Part shown: piece by piece, positions 1 through 6,942 of the stretch
Layout of the letters: each line of letters opens with the position of its first letter
Position numbering within the stretch: position 1 is the stretch's first letter
NCBI GenBank assembly: GCA_902494535.1
Contig: CABUTO010000018.1
Coordinates: 1 to 40,977 of the forward strand
Direction: 5' to 3'
DNA length: 40,977 bases
DNA from: an uncultured Collinsella sp.
Lineage (GTDB): Bacteria; Actinomycetota; Coriobacteriia; Coriobacteriales; Coriobacteriaceae
Translations under genes and position numbers: made by a program
The notes under the pieces: generated by a model
Database searches by the model: none
What the model was told of the DNA's origin: nothing
What the model saw: only the letters and a program-made list of their open reading frames with translations

Positions 1-90
1 TACCTCGTATACTATCGTGAGGAGCGGATCAAGAAGTCCCTCGGGTGGCTCAGCCCGATGGAGTACCGCAGGAAGCTTGGATACGCCTAG
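1..90 (+). CDS. IS3-family transposase OrfB, C-terminal 29 residues (partial)
   Basis: Frame 1 reads straight into the window and ends at TAG 88-90. The visible residues include YYREERIKKSLGWLSPMEYR, which is the typical end of the rve integrase domain of IS3/IS150 OrfB proteins (N-R-[IP]-x(2)-x-L-G-x-x-[ST]-P-x-E). The catalytic DDE residues lie upstream of the window, so activity cannot be judged. The neighbouring cargo is unrelated, so this looks like an independent insertion sequence beside the DUF2974 gene. Confidence 0.8.
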   Translation, partial: YLVYYREERIKKSLGWLSPMEYRRKLGYA

Positions 91-118
91 GCGCGGTCCA
101 AGAAATCGTCCGCACCCC
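1..118 (+). mobile_element. Right end of an IS3-family insertion sequence
   Basis: The window opens inside the last codons of an IS3-type transposase. After its stop codon the sequence at 96-117 (GTCCAAGAAATCGTCCGCAC, then CCC) resembles the terminal inverted repeat usual for IS3/IS150-group elements (GTCC...TTTGTCCGCACC). The outer boundary near 117-119 is inferred, because the left end and the target duplication lie outside the window. Confidence 0.7.
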
Positions 119-133
119 CGCCCGGGCGCCTTT

Positions 134-163
134 TTGGTGCAAAGTAACCTGACCCCAATGCAC
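134..163. repeat. Small palindromic intergenic repeat, copy 1
   Basis: TTGGTGCA and TGCAC flank an internal AGTAACCTGACCCCAA. The same block recurs at 1359-1392 in the same orientation with few changes, so the pair brackets the DUF2974 gene. The GTGCA/TGCAC ends can pair. It could be a REP-like element or a decayed terminator. Confidence 0.6.
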
Positions 164-195
164 TATCCCAATGCAGCATAGTTGATGGGAGGGCC

Positions 196-1356
196 ATGTC
201 GGATTCGCCTAATTTTTTGACCTATGCCCAGACGGCGTTCGATCCGTTTGAGGAGCGGCCGTTCTGTGCGGTGGATAGCCTGGTCTTTGCGTGGTTATCC
301 TATTTGCGTTTGCCGGGTGATATGGCGGAGCTGACGAACTGGCAGGGCCTAGACGTGCGCGAGCTGCTGCGTGCCGAGTGCTACCGGGACATGATTGACG
401 ACTTGTGGGACCCGGAGGGGAGCAGGGCCTTGTTGGAGGCCGTGGCAGCAAGTCCTCGCTACCGTGGCGTGCACGTTTGTGGCTATCGTGCCGTGAGCGA
501 TGTGGTGGCGACAGAGCAGTTTGCAGCTATGGCGTTCCGGTTTCCGGCGGGGTTTAGTTATCTTTCCTTCCGGGGGACCGACAGCACGATTGTGGGCTGG
601 AAAGAGGACTTTAACATGGCGTTCCGGTGTCCTGTGCCGGCCCAGGAATCCGCGGCGCGTTATGTGGACGAGGCGGCGGATGCGATTGACGGGCCGCTTT
701 TGTGCGGAGGCCATTCCAAGGGCGGAAACCTTGCTGTGTACGGTGCGGCGATGTGCTCCGATGTCGCCCGTGAGCGAATCGAGCGGGCGTATTCCCATGA
801 TGGTCCGGGCTTCGTCGAGGAGTTTCTGAACGGCGACGCCTTTGCCGATCTTTCCGGCCGAATCGACAAGACGCTACCTCGGTCGTCGATCTTTGGCATG
901 ATGTTCGAGACACAGGAGGACTATGCCATCGTTGAGAGTACCGAGTTCAGCCTGCTGCAGCACAATCCCTTTAGCTGGGTGGTTGATGGTCGCGACTTCG
1001 TGTACTGTGAGCGCCTGTCCGCCGGTGCTCGATACGTTGATGGCTCCATTCGCGAGATGCTGCTTGCAGTGTCGCCTAGCGAGCGCGAGCGTTTTGTAGA
1101 TGCGTTGTTCTCCGTGTTTGAGGCTACGGGTGCTGAGCGGTTTGCGGATATCGCTGGGAATCTGCGCGAGAGCCTGCCCGTGATGCTCCAGGCAGCGCAA
1201 GGCTTTGACAAGGATACGCGACGCTTTGTCTCACAGACCATCGTGGCAATCCTTAAATGCGCATTGCTGCCTAAACGACCCCAGATCGACATGCCCGCTG
1301 CCGGCAAGAGCTTGGCAGAACAGCTCGAGGTTTGGCAGTCCGAGCTCTTGCGCTAG
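196..1356 (+). CDS. DUF2974 (Mbeg1-like) alpha/beta-hydrolase-fold protein
   Basis: The 386-residue protein matches the DUF2974 family seen in many gut Firmicutes and Actinobacteria. Near residues 122-129 is YLSFRGTD, and at 171-177 is GGHSKGG, a lipase-like nucleophile elbow with Ser174 as likely nucleophile. Both are typical of the family, whose substrate is unknown. No signal peptide or membrane segment is visible, so it is probably cytoplasmic. The ATG at 196 follows a good GGGAGGG ribosome binding site. It stands alone between the IS3 end and an NdpA-type gene, and is flanked by two copies of a small palindrome. The fold assignment is firmer than any enzymatic claim. Confidence 0.85.
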   Translation: MSDSPNFLTYAQTAFDPFEERPFCAVDSLVFAWLSYLRLPGDMAELTNWQGLDVRELLRAECYRDMIDDLWDPEGSRALLEAVAASPRYRGVHVCGYRAVSDVVATEQFAAMAFRFPAGFSYLSFRGTDSTIVGWKEDFNMAFRCPVPAQESAARYVDEAADAIDGPLLCGGHSKGGNLAVYGAAMCSDVARERIERAYSHDGPGFVEEFLNGDAFADLSGRIDKTLPRSSIFGMMFETQEDYAIVESTEFSLLQHNPFSWVVDGRDFVYCERLSAGARYVDGSIREMLLAVSPSERERFVDALFSVFEATGAERFADIAGNLRESLPVMLQAAQGFDKDTRRFVSQTIVAILKCALLPKRPQIDMPAAGKSLAEQLEVWQSELLR

Positions 1357-1358
1357 CC

Positions 1359-1392
1359 ATTGGTGCAAGCAACCTGTCCCCGATGCACCAAT
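1359..1392. repeat. Small palindromic intergenic repeat, copy 2
   Basis: ATTGGTGCA (1359-1367) and TGCACCAAT (1384-1392) form a perfect 9-bp inverted repeat around GCAACCTGTCCCCGA. It matches the element at 134-163. It starts 2 bases after the stop codon of the DUF2974 gene and could act as its terminator, although no T-run follows. Confidence 0.65.
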
Positions 1393-1466
1393 CTTCGAAG
1401 CGCCTGGGGCGGGCTCGACCGCTATACTGATTCGTGCCGAAATCGATCTAGAACGGAATGCCGTAT

Positions 1467-2471
1467 ATGAAAATCAATCACGCGATTCTGCATATCCTGG
1501 ACTTTGACTCTGCCGTCAACGTCATGAGCCAGCGCGAGCTCGATATCGAGAGCCGTACCGTCCGCAACTTCGTGACCACACATCTGCGTCGCGCGCGCAC
1601 TTCGGCCGATAACAAGCGTGCCACGTTTGCCGAGAACTCCGCATTCGGCGGCGAGCTCAAGGGCTATTTCTTTGGTGAGCGTGAGTTCGTGGACCTGTCG
1701 CAGCAGATTGCGGAGTTCATCTCTTCCGAACTCACCAAGGCCGAGAAAGCTGAGTCCACCGACGTGCTCGTGGCTGATTTTGACGACGATGAGGATGCCC
1801 GCTGGTTTGCCGTGATGCTGCTGGGCTCCAAGCAGGCCTTTATGCACGAAGTGGGCCGCGAGGAAGGGGAGGTGCGCAACGACATCGCGCGCCACTACGC
1901 CATTCTGCCGAACCCCTCGCAAAAGGTGCCGAGCTATGCCATCGTGCGCGCGAGCACCATGGAGATCGGCTATGTGGACAAGAAACGCAAGATCGCCGGC
2001 GAGGACCGTATGCTTATCCCCGATGGCCTGCTGCAGTGCGACACGGGCGTATCGGGCAAGGAGGTCATCGACACCGTGACGCGTGTGGTCGAGGAAGTCG
2101 CCGGGGAGCACGGTGCCAACACGGCCGTGGCGCTCGCAAAGGTTAAGGCCGCTGTGGCCGAGAAGGTCGAGGATGACGAGGAGCTGCCGCCTTGGGATAT
2201 CGTCGACGAGGTCTTTGAGGACGAGCCGGTCATCAAGGAGAGCGTGCGCGCGGCACTGACCGAGGAGAAGGTGCCTGAGCGTGTGCCCGTGGAGCGCAAG
2301 CAGGTCGAACGCGCGGCGGTGCGCAATCACAAGATTCGTACCGATACGGGCATCGAGATCAGCTTCCCGGCAGAGATGGGTTCGAATTCCGAGTACATTG
2401 AGTTCGTCAATGAGCCCAACGGCCTCATTTCCATCGAGCTCAAAAATATCGGGTCAATTGAGAATCGATAA
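1467..2471 (+). CDS. Nucleoid-associated protein, NdpA/YejK (NA37) family
   Basis: The 334-residue product has the family's N-terminal MKINHAILHILD and matches the 37-kDa nucleoid-associated protein family (PF04245) over its length. E. coli YejK/NdpA is a nucleoid-associated protein with a poorly defined role; firmicute members are mostly uncharacterised. An upstream ATG at 1458 is possible, but 1467 is preferred: homologues begin at MKIN, and the ACGGA at 1453-1457 is badly spaced for 1458 and suitably spaced for 1467. An acidic stretch (about residues 225-255) links the N-terminal part to a C-terminal segment ending SIELKNIGSIENR. A strong terminator follows. Confidence 0.8.
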   Translation: MKINHAILHILDFDSAVNVMSQRELDIESRTVRNFVTTHLRRARTSADNKRATFAENSAFGGELKGYFFGEREFVDLSQQIAEFISSELTKAEKAESTDVLVADFDDDEDARWFAVMLLGSKQAFMHEVGREEGEVRNDIARHYAILPNPSQKVPSYAIVRASTMEIGYVDKKRKIAGEDRMLIPDGLLQCDTGVSGKEVIDTVTRVVEEVAGEHGANTAVALAKVKAAVAEKVEDDEELPPWDIVDEVFEDEPVIKESVRAALTEEKVPERVPVERKQVERAAVRNHKIRTDTGIEISFPAEMGSNSEYIEFVNEPNGLISIELKNIGSIENR

Positions 2472-2495
2472 ACTGCGCTTGGACGCTGCTGAAAA

Positions 2496-2532
2496 ACAAA
2501 GGTCGAAGCCCTTCGGGACTTCGGCCTTTGTT
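2496..2532 (+). terminator. Rho-independent terminator of the NdpA-type gene
   Basis: AAAGGTCGAAG (2498-2508) pairs with CTTCGGCCTTT (2519-2529), with one G-U pair and a ten-base loop. It lies 25 bases after the stop codon. The T-run after the stem is short. Confidence 0.75.
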
Positions 2533-2575
2533 GCTTGGGGCTGAATTACGTTGCAGGTTGAGCATACGTCAGCGA

Positions 2576-2673
2576 AAACGCCCCTAGGCGAGCAAGGTAA
2601 CGTGAAAGAGGAGGGAAGCGTACTTCGGTACGCGACCGACGATTGAACGTCAGATTGCCGCTTAGGGGCGTTT
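2576..2673 (+). ncRNA. Structured rod element with UUCG tetraloop (putative RNA)
   Basis: Fifteen bases at 2576-2590 pair with 2659-2673 with a single G-U. Inside, GCAA pairs with TTGC, ACGT (2600-2603) with ACGT (2647-2650), and GCGTAC (2618-2623) with GTACGC (2628-2633) around a TTCG loop closed by C-G. The plus strand therefore gives the very stable C(UUCG)G hairpin, favouring a plus-strand RNA. The core (GTGAAAGAGGAGGGA on the left, GACCGACGATTG on the right) is not an inverted repeat and may be the conserved part. No coding frame is visible. No known RNA family was recognised. Confidence 0.5.
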
Positions 2674-2676
2674 GCA

Positions 2677-2761
2677 GCGTCGACTGGTCCGTCGTTCGTT
2701 AGAACGACGGAACCAAAGGTGGAGCGTCGACTAGTTACGCGGTTTGGTAAAACCGCGTAAC
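2677..2761. repeat. Two hairpin modules, each preceded by GCGTCGACT
   Basis: The direct repeat GCGTCGACT occurs at 2677-2685 and 2724-2732. The first is followed by a perfect 9-bp hairpin, CCGTCGTTC/GAACGACGG (2689-2710). The second is followed by a perfect 12-bp hairpin, GTTACGCGGTTT/AAACCGCGTAAC (2734-2761), which ends one base before the dapH stop codon. Neither stem is followed by a T-run. The second probably protects or ends the dapH mRNA. Confidence 0.6.
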
Positions 2762-2762
2762 C

Positions 2763-3482
2763 CTACAGCTGGCGCAGGCCTTCCTCGAGACCGGTCTTGC
2801 TGTCGGTCTTCTCGTCGCGCATCTTGATGACGCGGGCGGGGACACCGGCCACGACGGCGCCGGCGGGGACATCCTCGACGCACACGGCGCCGGCGGCAAC
2901 GACAGCGCCCTTGCCTACGTGCACGCCCTCCAGGACCACGGCGTTGGCGCCGATCATGACATCGTCCTCGATGATGACGGGCGTGGCGCTGGCGGGCTCC
3001 ACAACGCCTGCCAGCACGGTGCCGGCGCCGATGTGGCAGTTCTTGCCCACGGTGGCGCGGCCGCCCAGCACGGCGCCCATATCGATCATGGAGCCTTCGC
3101 CAATGACGGAGCCGATGTTGATGATGGCGCCCATCATGATGACGGCGCGATCGCCGATCTCGACGCGGTCACGGATGATCGCGCCCGGCTCGATGCGGGC
3201 GTTGATGCCCTTAAGGTCGAGCATGGGCACGGCAGAGTTGCGGCAGTCATTCTCGACATCGTAGTAGTCGATGGAGTCGGCATTGGCATCGAGGATGGCC
3301 TTGAGCTCATCCCAGTCGCCAAAGACGGTCTTGCCGCGACGGCCGCCGTAGACATGTGCGTCGCCCCAGGCAACCTTCATGCCGGGCTTCTCGCGCACGT
3401 ATAGCTTGACAGGTGTCTTTTTGGGCGCGGTGGCGATGTAGTTGATAATCTCCTGGGCATTCATCTCGGCTGCGTTGCTCAT
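2763..3482 (-). CDS. dapH: Tetrahydrodipicolinate N-acetyltransferase
   Basis: The 239-residue protein transfers acetyl from acetyl-CoA to tetrahydrodipicolinate, the committed step of the acetylase branch of diaminopimelate and lysine synthesis. It closely resembles B. subtilis DapH (YkuQ): an N-terminal segment, then NSAVPMLDLKGINARIEPGA, then a left-handed beta-helix of hexapeptide repeats (IGDRAVIMMGA, IGEGSMIDMGAVLGGRATVG, ending VVAGVPARVIK). The ATG at 3482 follows a GGAGAGATAGC ribosome site. It is the last gene of the lysA-dapA/dapB/dapH unit, 39 bases after dapB. Databases often call this family dapD, but succinyltransferase DapD is a different protein. Confidence 0.93.
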   Translation of the reverse strand: MSNAAEMNAQEIINYIATAPKKTPVKLYVREKPGMKVAWGDAHVYGGRRGKTVFGDWDELKAILDANADSIDYYDVENDCRNSAVPMLDLKGINARIEPGAIIRDRVEIGDRAVIMMGAIINIGSVIGEGSMIDMGAVLGGRATVGKNCHIGAGTVLAGVVEPASATPVIIEDDVMIGANAVVLEGVHVGKGAVVAAGAVCVEDVPAGAVVAGVPARVIKMRDEKTDSKTGLEEGLRQL

Positions 3483-3521
3483 TTGCTATCTCTCCTTTGG
3501 GTGGATTCGGTTGATACCTGG

Positions 3522-4262
3522 TTAGGCAAACATGACCTGGTCGAACGTATAGAAGCCGGGTTCGCGGGTGACGAGCTTCTGGGCGGCGGCCAGGGCGCCG
3601 TTGACGAAGATCTGACGGCTCGTGGCGCGGTGGGTGAGCGTGACCTCCTCGTCCTGGCCAAAGAAACTCACTTCGTGGACGCCGGCGACAGTGCCGCCGC
3701 GCAGCGAGTGCATGCCGATCTCCTTGGGATCGCGCGCGCCGCACATGCCCTCGCGTCCGTAGACGGGGTGGTAGCCTGTCTCGGGCTCGGCCTCGACTAC
3801 GGCGTCGAGCAGCAGCTTGGCGGTACCGCTGGGGGCGTCGACCTTTTGGTTATGGTGCGTCTCGACGATTTCGCAGTCAAAGCCGGGCAACTCGCGCGTG
3901 GCCTGGGCCACTAGATGACGCAGGGCTGCGATGCCGATGGAGTAATTGCCCGAGTGCATAACGCGGGTGTTCTGGCCCAGCTCGCGCAGACGGTCCATCT
4001 GCTCGGGGGTGTAGCCTGTGGTGCCCGAGACCAACGCCGCGCCCGTGCGCTCGACATAGGCGACGACGGCATCGAAGGTCACGACGTTCGAGAAGTCGAT
4101 GATGACGTCGGCTGCCGGGGCGCTCTCGAGCTCGGACAGATCAAAACCGATCTGGGAGACGATGTCGAAAACGGGCTGTCCGGCGGCGTCGACAATGCCT
4201 TCGGCGGTAGTGCGGATGAGCGAGCCCATGCGGCCCGTTCCCATAATGACGGTCTTAATCAA
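3522..4262 (-). CDS. dapB: 4-hydroxy-tetrahydrodipicolinate reductase
   Basis: The 246-residue enzyme reduces the DapA product with NAD(P)H. The N-terminal Rossmann motif is GTGRMG, and the catalytic signature EIVETHHNQKVDAPSGTA carries the His and Lys used for proton transfer and substrate binding. The start is a TTG at 4262; the next ATG would remove the first beta strand of the Rossmann fold. An AAGGGAGC site sits 9 bases upstream, and the start overlaps the end of the lysA-dapA frame by 8 bases, so translational coupling is likely. The product feeds the next gene, dapH. Confidence 0.93.
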   Translation of the reverse strand: MIKTVIMGTGRMGSLIRTTAEGIVDAAGQPVFDIVSQIGFDLSELESAPAADVIIDFSNVVTFDAVVAYVERTGAALVSGTTGYTPEQMDRLRELGQNTRVMHSGNYSIGIAALRHLVAQATRELPGFDCEIVETHHNQKVDAPSGTAKLLLDAVVEAEPETGYHPVYGREGMCGARDPKEIGMHSLRGGTVAGVHEVSFFGQDEEVTLTHRATSRQIFVNGALAAAQKLVTREPGFYTFDQVMFA

Positions 4263-6564
4263 GCAGACCAGCTCCCTTCAGGGCATCGGTAAGTGCAGAG
4301 CGCGTGTCGTCTGCCATGGGGCACAGCGGCATGCGGTAGTTTGCCTCGATCATACCCATCTGGGCGAGCGCCTCTTTGACGGGGATGGGGTTGACCTCAC
4401 TAAAGAGGGCATTGATGAGCGGCTGGCCGGCAATCTGTATATCGCTGGCGCGCTCCACGTCGCCGTCCAGATAGGCGCGGCACATATCGTGCACGAGCTG
4501 CGGCTGAACATCGGCCCACACGCTGATGGTGCCCGAAGCGCCCAGGCTCATGAGCGGCACAGTGAGCGCATCCTCACCCGAGTACATGCGGAAGTCGTCG
4601 GACAGCAGGTGGGCGATCTTGGCCGCGTAAGCGACGTTGCCCGAGGCTTCCTTAATACCCATGATGTTGGGATGTGCGGCCAGGCGCTCTACGTTGCGCT
4701 CGCTGATGCCGCAGCCGCAGCGGCCGGGGATGTTGTACAGGATGCAGGGGATGTCCACGGCATCGGCCACGGTCTTAAAGTGCTGGTAGATACCCTCTTC
4801 GTTGGACTTGTTGTAGTAGGGGGTGATGAGCAGCAGACCGTCGGCGCCCAGGCCCTGGTAAGTGAGTGACTTGGTGAGCATGGTCTGCGTGGAGTTAGAG
4901 CCCGAGCCGGCGATGACGGGGACGCGTCCTGCAACATGCTTGACCACGGCGGCGACGACGGAGTTGTCTTCGTCATCGGTCATCGTGGCACTCTCACCGG
5001 TGGTGCCCAGGGTGAGGATGGCGTCGGTGCCATTTTGCAAGTGGAAATCGATAAGGCGCTCGAGCGCGTCAAAGTCGACGCTGCCGTCCTTTTTAAACGG
5101 CGTGACAAGGGCGACGATCGAGCCCTCGAGGTTGCGGATATCCATGTTCTTCTCCTTCGCTTCCGCGATCTGGATGCGTTTGTTCCATTGGGCGGCGACG
5201 GCCAGGCTCTCGTCCTGAGCGCGACGGCGGGCGCTTTCGGCACGCGATTTGGCCAGCAGCTCACGGCCGCACGGCAGCACGTCGAGCGTGGCAAAGTAAT
5301 CGCCCGGGCGCTCGGCGCGGCGGATAAGGTCGGCCGAGCCGTCGGGGCGCAGCAGCACCTCGGCGGAGCGCAGGCGGCCGTTGTAGTTGTAGCCCATAGA
5401 GTGGCCATGCGCGCCGGTATCATGGATCACGAGCACATCACCCATGTCGATCTGCGGTAGCTCGCGGTCGATGGCGAACTTGTCGTTGTTCTCGCACAGA
5501 TTGCCCGTGATGTCGTACGTGTTCGTGACGGTGGCTGCGGTTTTATCGGGACCGTCCGGCTGACCCATCACCGTGATGTGGTGGTAGGCGCCATACATGG
5601 CGGGGCGGATCAGATCGACGGCGCTTGCGTCGACACCGATATAGTCCTTGTAGATCTGCTTTTCGTGGATGGCTTTGGTGACCAGGCAGCCGTAGGGGCC
5701 CATCATAAAGCGGCCCATCTCGGTGCAGATGGCCACGTCGCCCATGCCAGCGGGAACCAGAATTTCGTCGTAGGCCGCATGCACTCCTTCGCCGATGGCA
5801 TGGATATCGTTGGCCTGCTGCTCGGGCAGGTAGGGGATGCCGACGCCGCCGGACAGATTGATAAAGGCGACATGTGTGCCGGTCTCGCGCTCCAGGCGCA
5901 CGGCAAGCTCAAAGAGGATGCGCGCAAGCTTGGGGTAATAGTCGTTGGTGACGGTGTTGCTGGCAAGGAATGCGTGGATGCCAAAGTCCTCGGCACCCTT
6001 GGCCTTGAGCGTGCGGAAGGCCTCGAAGAGTTGCTCGGTGGTCATGCCGTACTTGGAGTCGCCGGGGTTATCCATGATGCCGTTGGAGAGTTGGAACAGG
6101 CCGCCTGGATTAAAGCGGCAGCTGACCGTTTTGGGGATGGGCCCCGCAACACGCTCAAAGAACTCGATGTGGCTGATGTCGTCAAAGTTGACGATGGCAC
6201 CCAGCTTGTTGGCGAGCTCAAAGTCGGCAGCCGGCGTGTCGTTGGACGAGAACATGATGTCGTGTCCCGTGATGCCCAGCGAGCGGGCGATCATGAGCTC
6301 GGTATAGCTCGAGCAATCGCAGCCGCAGCCGTATTCGTTGAGAATGGAGATGAGCGCCGGGTTGGGGTTGGCCTTGACGGCAAAGTATTCCTTAAAGCCC
6401 GGGTTCCATGCAAAGGCGTCGCGCACTTCTTGCATGTTGCGGCGGATGCCCGCCTCGTCGTATAGATGAAACGGCGTGGGGAACTGCTCGACGATATGCT
6501 CGAGTGTCTCCTTGTCCACAAACGGCTGCTTGGCCGCATATGCCTCGTTGGGGGTCAATGCCAT
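4255..6564 (-). CDS. lysA-dapA: Fused diaminopimelate decarboxylase / 4-hydroxy-tetrahydrodipicolinate synthase (LysA-DapA)
   Basis: One open frame of 769 codons encodes both the last and the first lysine-specific steps. Residues 1 to about 425 are a fold-type III PLP decarboxylase: YFAVKANPNP with Lys64 for PLP, CTEMGRFMMGPYG, VDLIRPAMYGAYHHI, and the substrate-site CENNDKF. Residues 426-473 are a basic, helical linker. Residues 474-769 are a full-length DapA (296 residues) with GTTGES, Tyr610 (ILYNIPGR) and the Schiff-base Lys638 (IMGIKEASGN). Before Met474 the DNA reads AAGGAGAAGAAC then ATG, a near-ideal internal ribosome site, and there is no stop between the two parts. Free DapA may therefore be made as well as the fusion. 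A lysine riboswitch lies upstream. A sequencing error hiding a lysA stop is the main alternative. Confidence 0.9.
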   Translation of the reverse strand: MALTPNEAYAAKQPFVDKETLEHIVEQFPTPFHLYDEAGIRRNMQEVRDAFAWNPGFKEYFAVKANPNPALISILNEYGCGCDCSSYTELMIARSLGITGHDIMFSSNDTPAADFELANKLGAIVNFDDISHIEFFERVAGPIPKTVSCRFNPGGLFQLSNGIMDNPGDSKYGMTTEQLFEAFRTLKAKGAEDFGIHAFLASNTVTNDYYPKLARILFELAVRLERETGTHVAFINLSGGVGIPYLPEQQANDIHAIGEGVHAAYDEILVPAGMGDVAICTEMGRFMMGPYGCLVTKAIHEKQIYKDYIGVDASAVDLIRPAMYGAYHHITVMGQPDGPDKTAATVTNTYDITGNLCENNDKFAIDRELPQIDMGDVLVIHDTGAHGHSMGYNYNGRLRSAEVLLRPDGSADLIRRAERPGDYFATLDVLPCGRELLAKSRAESARRRAQDESLAVAAQWNKRIQIAEAKEKNMDIRNLEGSIVALVTPFKKDGSVDFDALERLIDFHLQNGTDAILTLGTTGESATMTDDEDNSVVAAVVKHVAGRVPVIAGSGSNSTQTMLTKSLTYQGLGADGLLLITPYYNKSNEEGIYQHFKTVADAVDIPCILYNIPGRCGCGISERNVERLAAHPNIMGIKEASGNVAYAAKIAHLLSDDFRMYSGEDALTVPLMSLGASGTISVWADVQPQLVHDMCRAYLDGDVERASDIQIAGQPLINALFSEVNPIPVKEALAQMGMIEANYRMPLCPMADDTRSALTDALKGAGLLD
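5143..5157 (-). promoter_or_regulatory. Internal ribosome binding site for a separate DapA
   Basis: On the minus strand, GAAGGAGAAGAAC directly precedes ATG at 5145. This ATG matches the usual DapA start (MDIRNLEGSIVALVTPF). The site lies inside the fused frame, where it encodes the EAKEKN end of the linker. It supports internal initiation, which would give a 296-residue DapA. Confidence 0.7.
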
Positions 6565-6792
6565 GTCCCGTAAACCTCGCTATCCAGACGGCGCCATCTG
6601 CGCATCGAATCCGCATAGCGTGGACCCAATGTCCGGATAGCGCTCCCGCATTGCTGCAGACAGTCCTGTGGGTGTTTCCCACAGGCCCACCAGGTTGTTC
6701 GTGCCCGAAAAACCCAGTTCGGCGGGTTTCGCCTCCCCACGGGGTCAAAGCCTGCCGGCTCGCCCGCGGCTCTTCGTGCCCGCGCCTCTATC
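6565..6792 (-). promoter_or_regulatory. Lysine riboswitch (L box) and leader of lysA-dapA
   Basis: Read on the minus strand, the leader starts GATAGAGGCGCGG and includes GGCGAAACCCGCCGAAC, CTGGTGGGCCTGTGGG...CACAGGACTGTC and closes with GGGAGCGCTATC. These are the conserved blocks of the lysine aptamer in the right order; P1 is formed by GATAG and CTATC (about 6636-6792). No terminator with a T-run follows. Instead, CGCTATCCGGAC at the 3' side of P1 (6631-6642) can pair with GTCTGGATAGCG just before the lysA start (6578-6589), next to GAGG. Control of translation is therefore more likely than termination. Confidence 0.88.
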
Positions 6793-6795
6793 AAG

Positions 6796-6861
6796 TGGTA
6801 AAGACCCTATCACGTTGCACTTTACCAAACAAGAGTATTCGTATATAACGTTTAAAAAATG
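6796..6861. promoter_or_regulatory. Divergent promoter region between lysA-dapA and the M20 gene
   Basis: On the minus strand, TTGTTT - 17 nt - TAGGGT fits a promoter for the riboswitch transcript. On the plus strand, TTTACC - 17 nt - TATAAC fits one for the M20 gene. An 8-bp inverted repeat TGGTAAAG/CTTTACCA (6796-6827) surrounds the minus-strand -10 box and could be an operator. These are matches by eye, not mapped starts. Confidence 0.4.
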
Positions 6862-6942
6862 CAGCAATATGCTGGAAACATGTGTGCCACAATCCTGTAT
6901 CACAATAAGTTGCAACAGATGTGCCTCACGAAGGGATTCTCT

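Noticed and set aside
4255..4262. Overlap of lysA-dapA with dapB as a frameshift fusion of all three genes
   Set aside because: The lysA-dapA frame ends in a normal TAA, and dapB has its own TTG start and ribosome site; DapB begins at the correct place for its Rossmann fold.
5578..6465. A 295-codon plus-strand frame opposite lysA
   Set aside because: It is antisense to conserved PLP-decarboxylase motifs and has no ribosome binding site.
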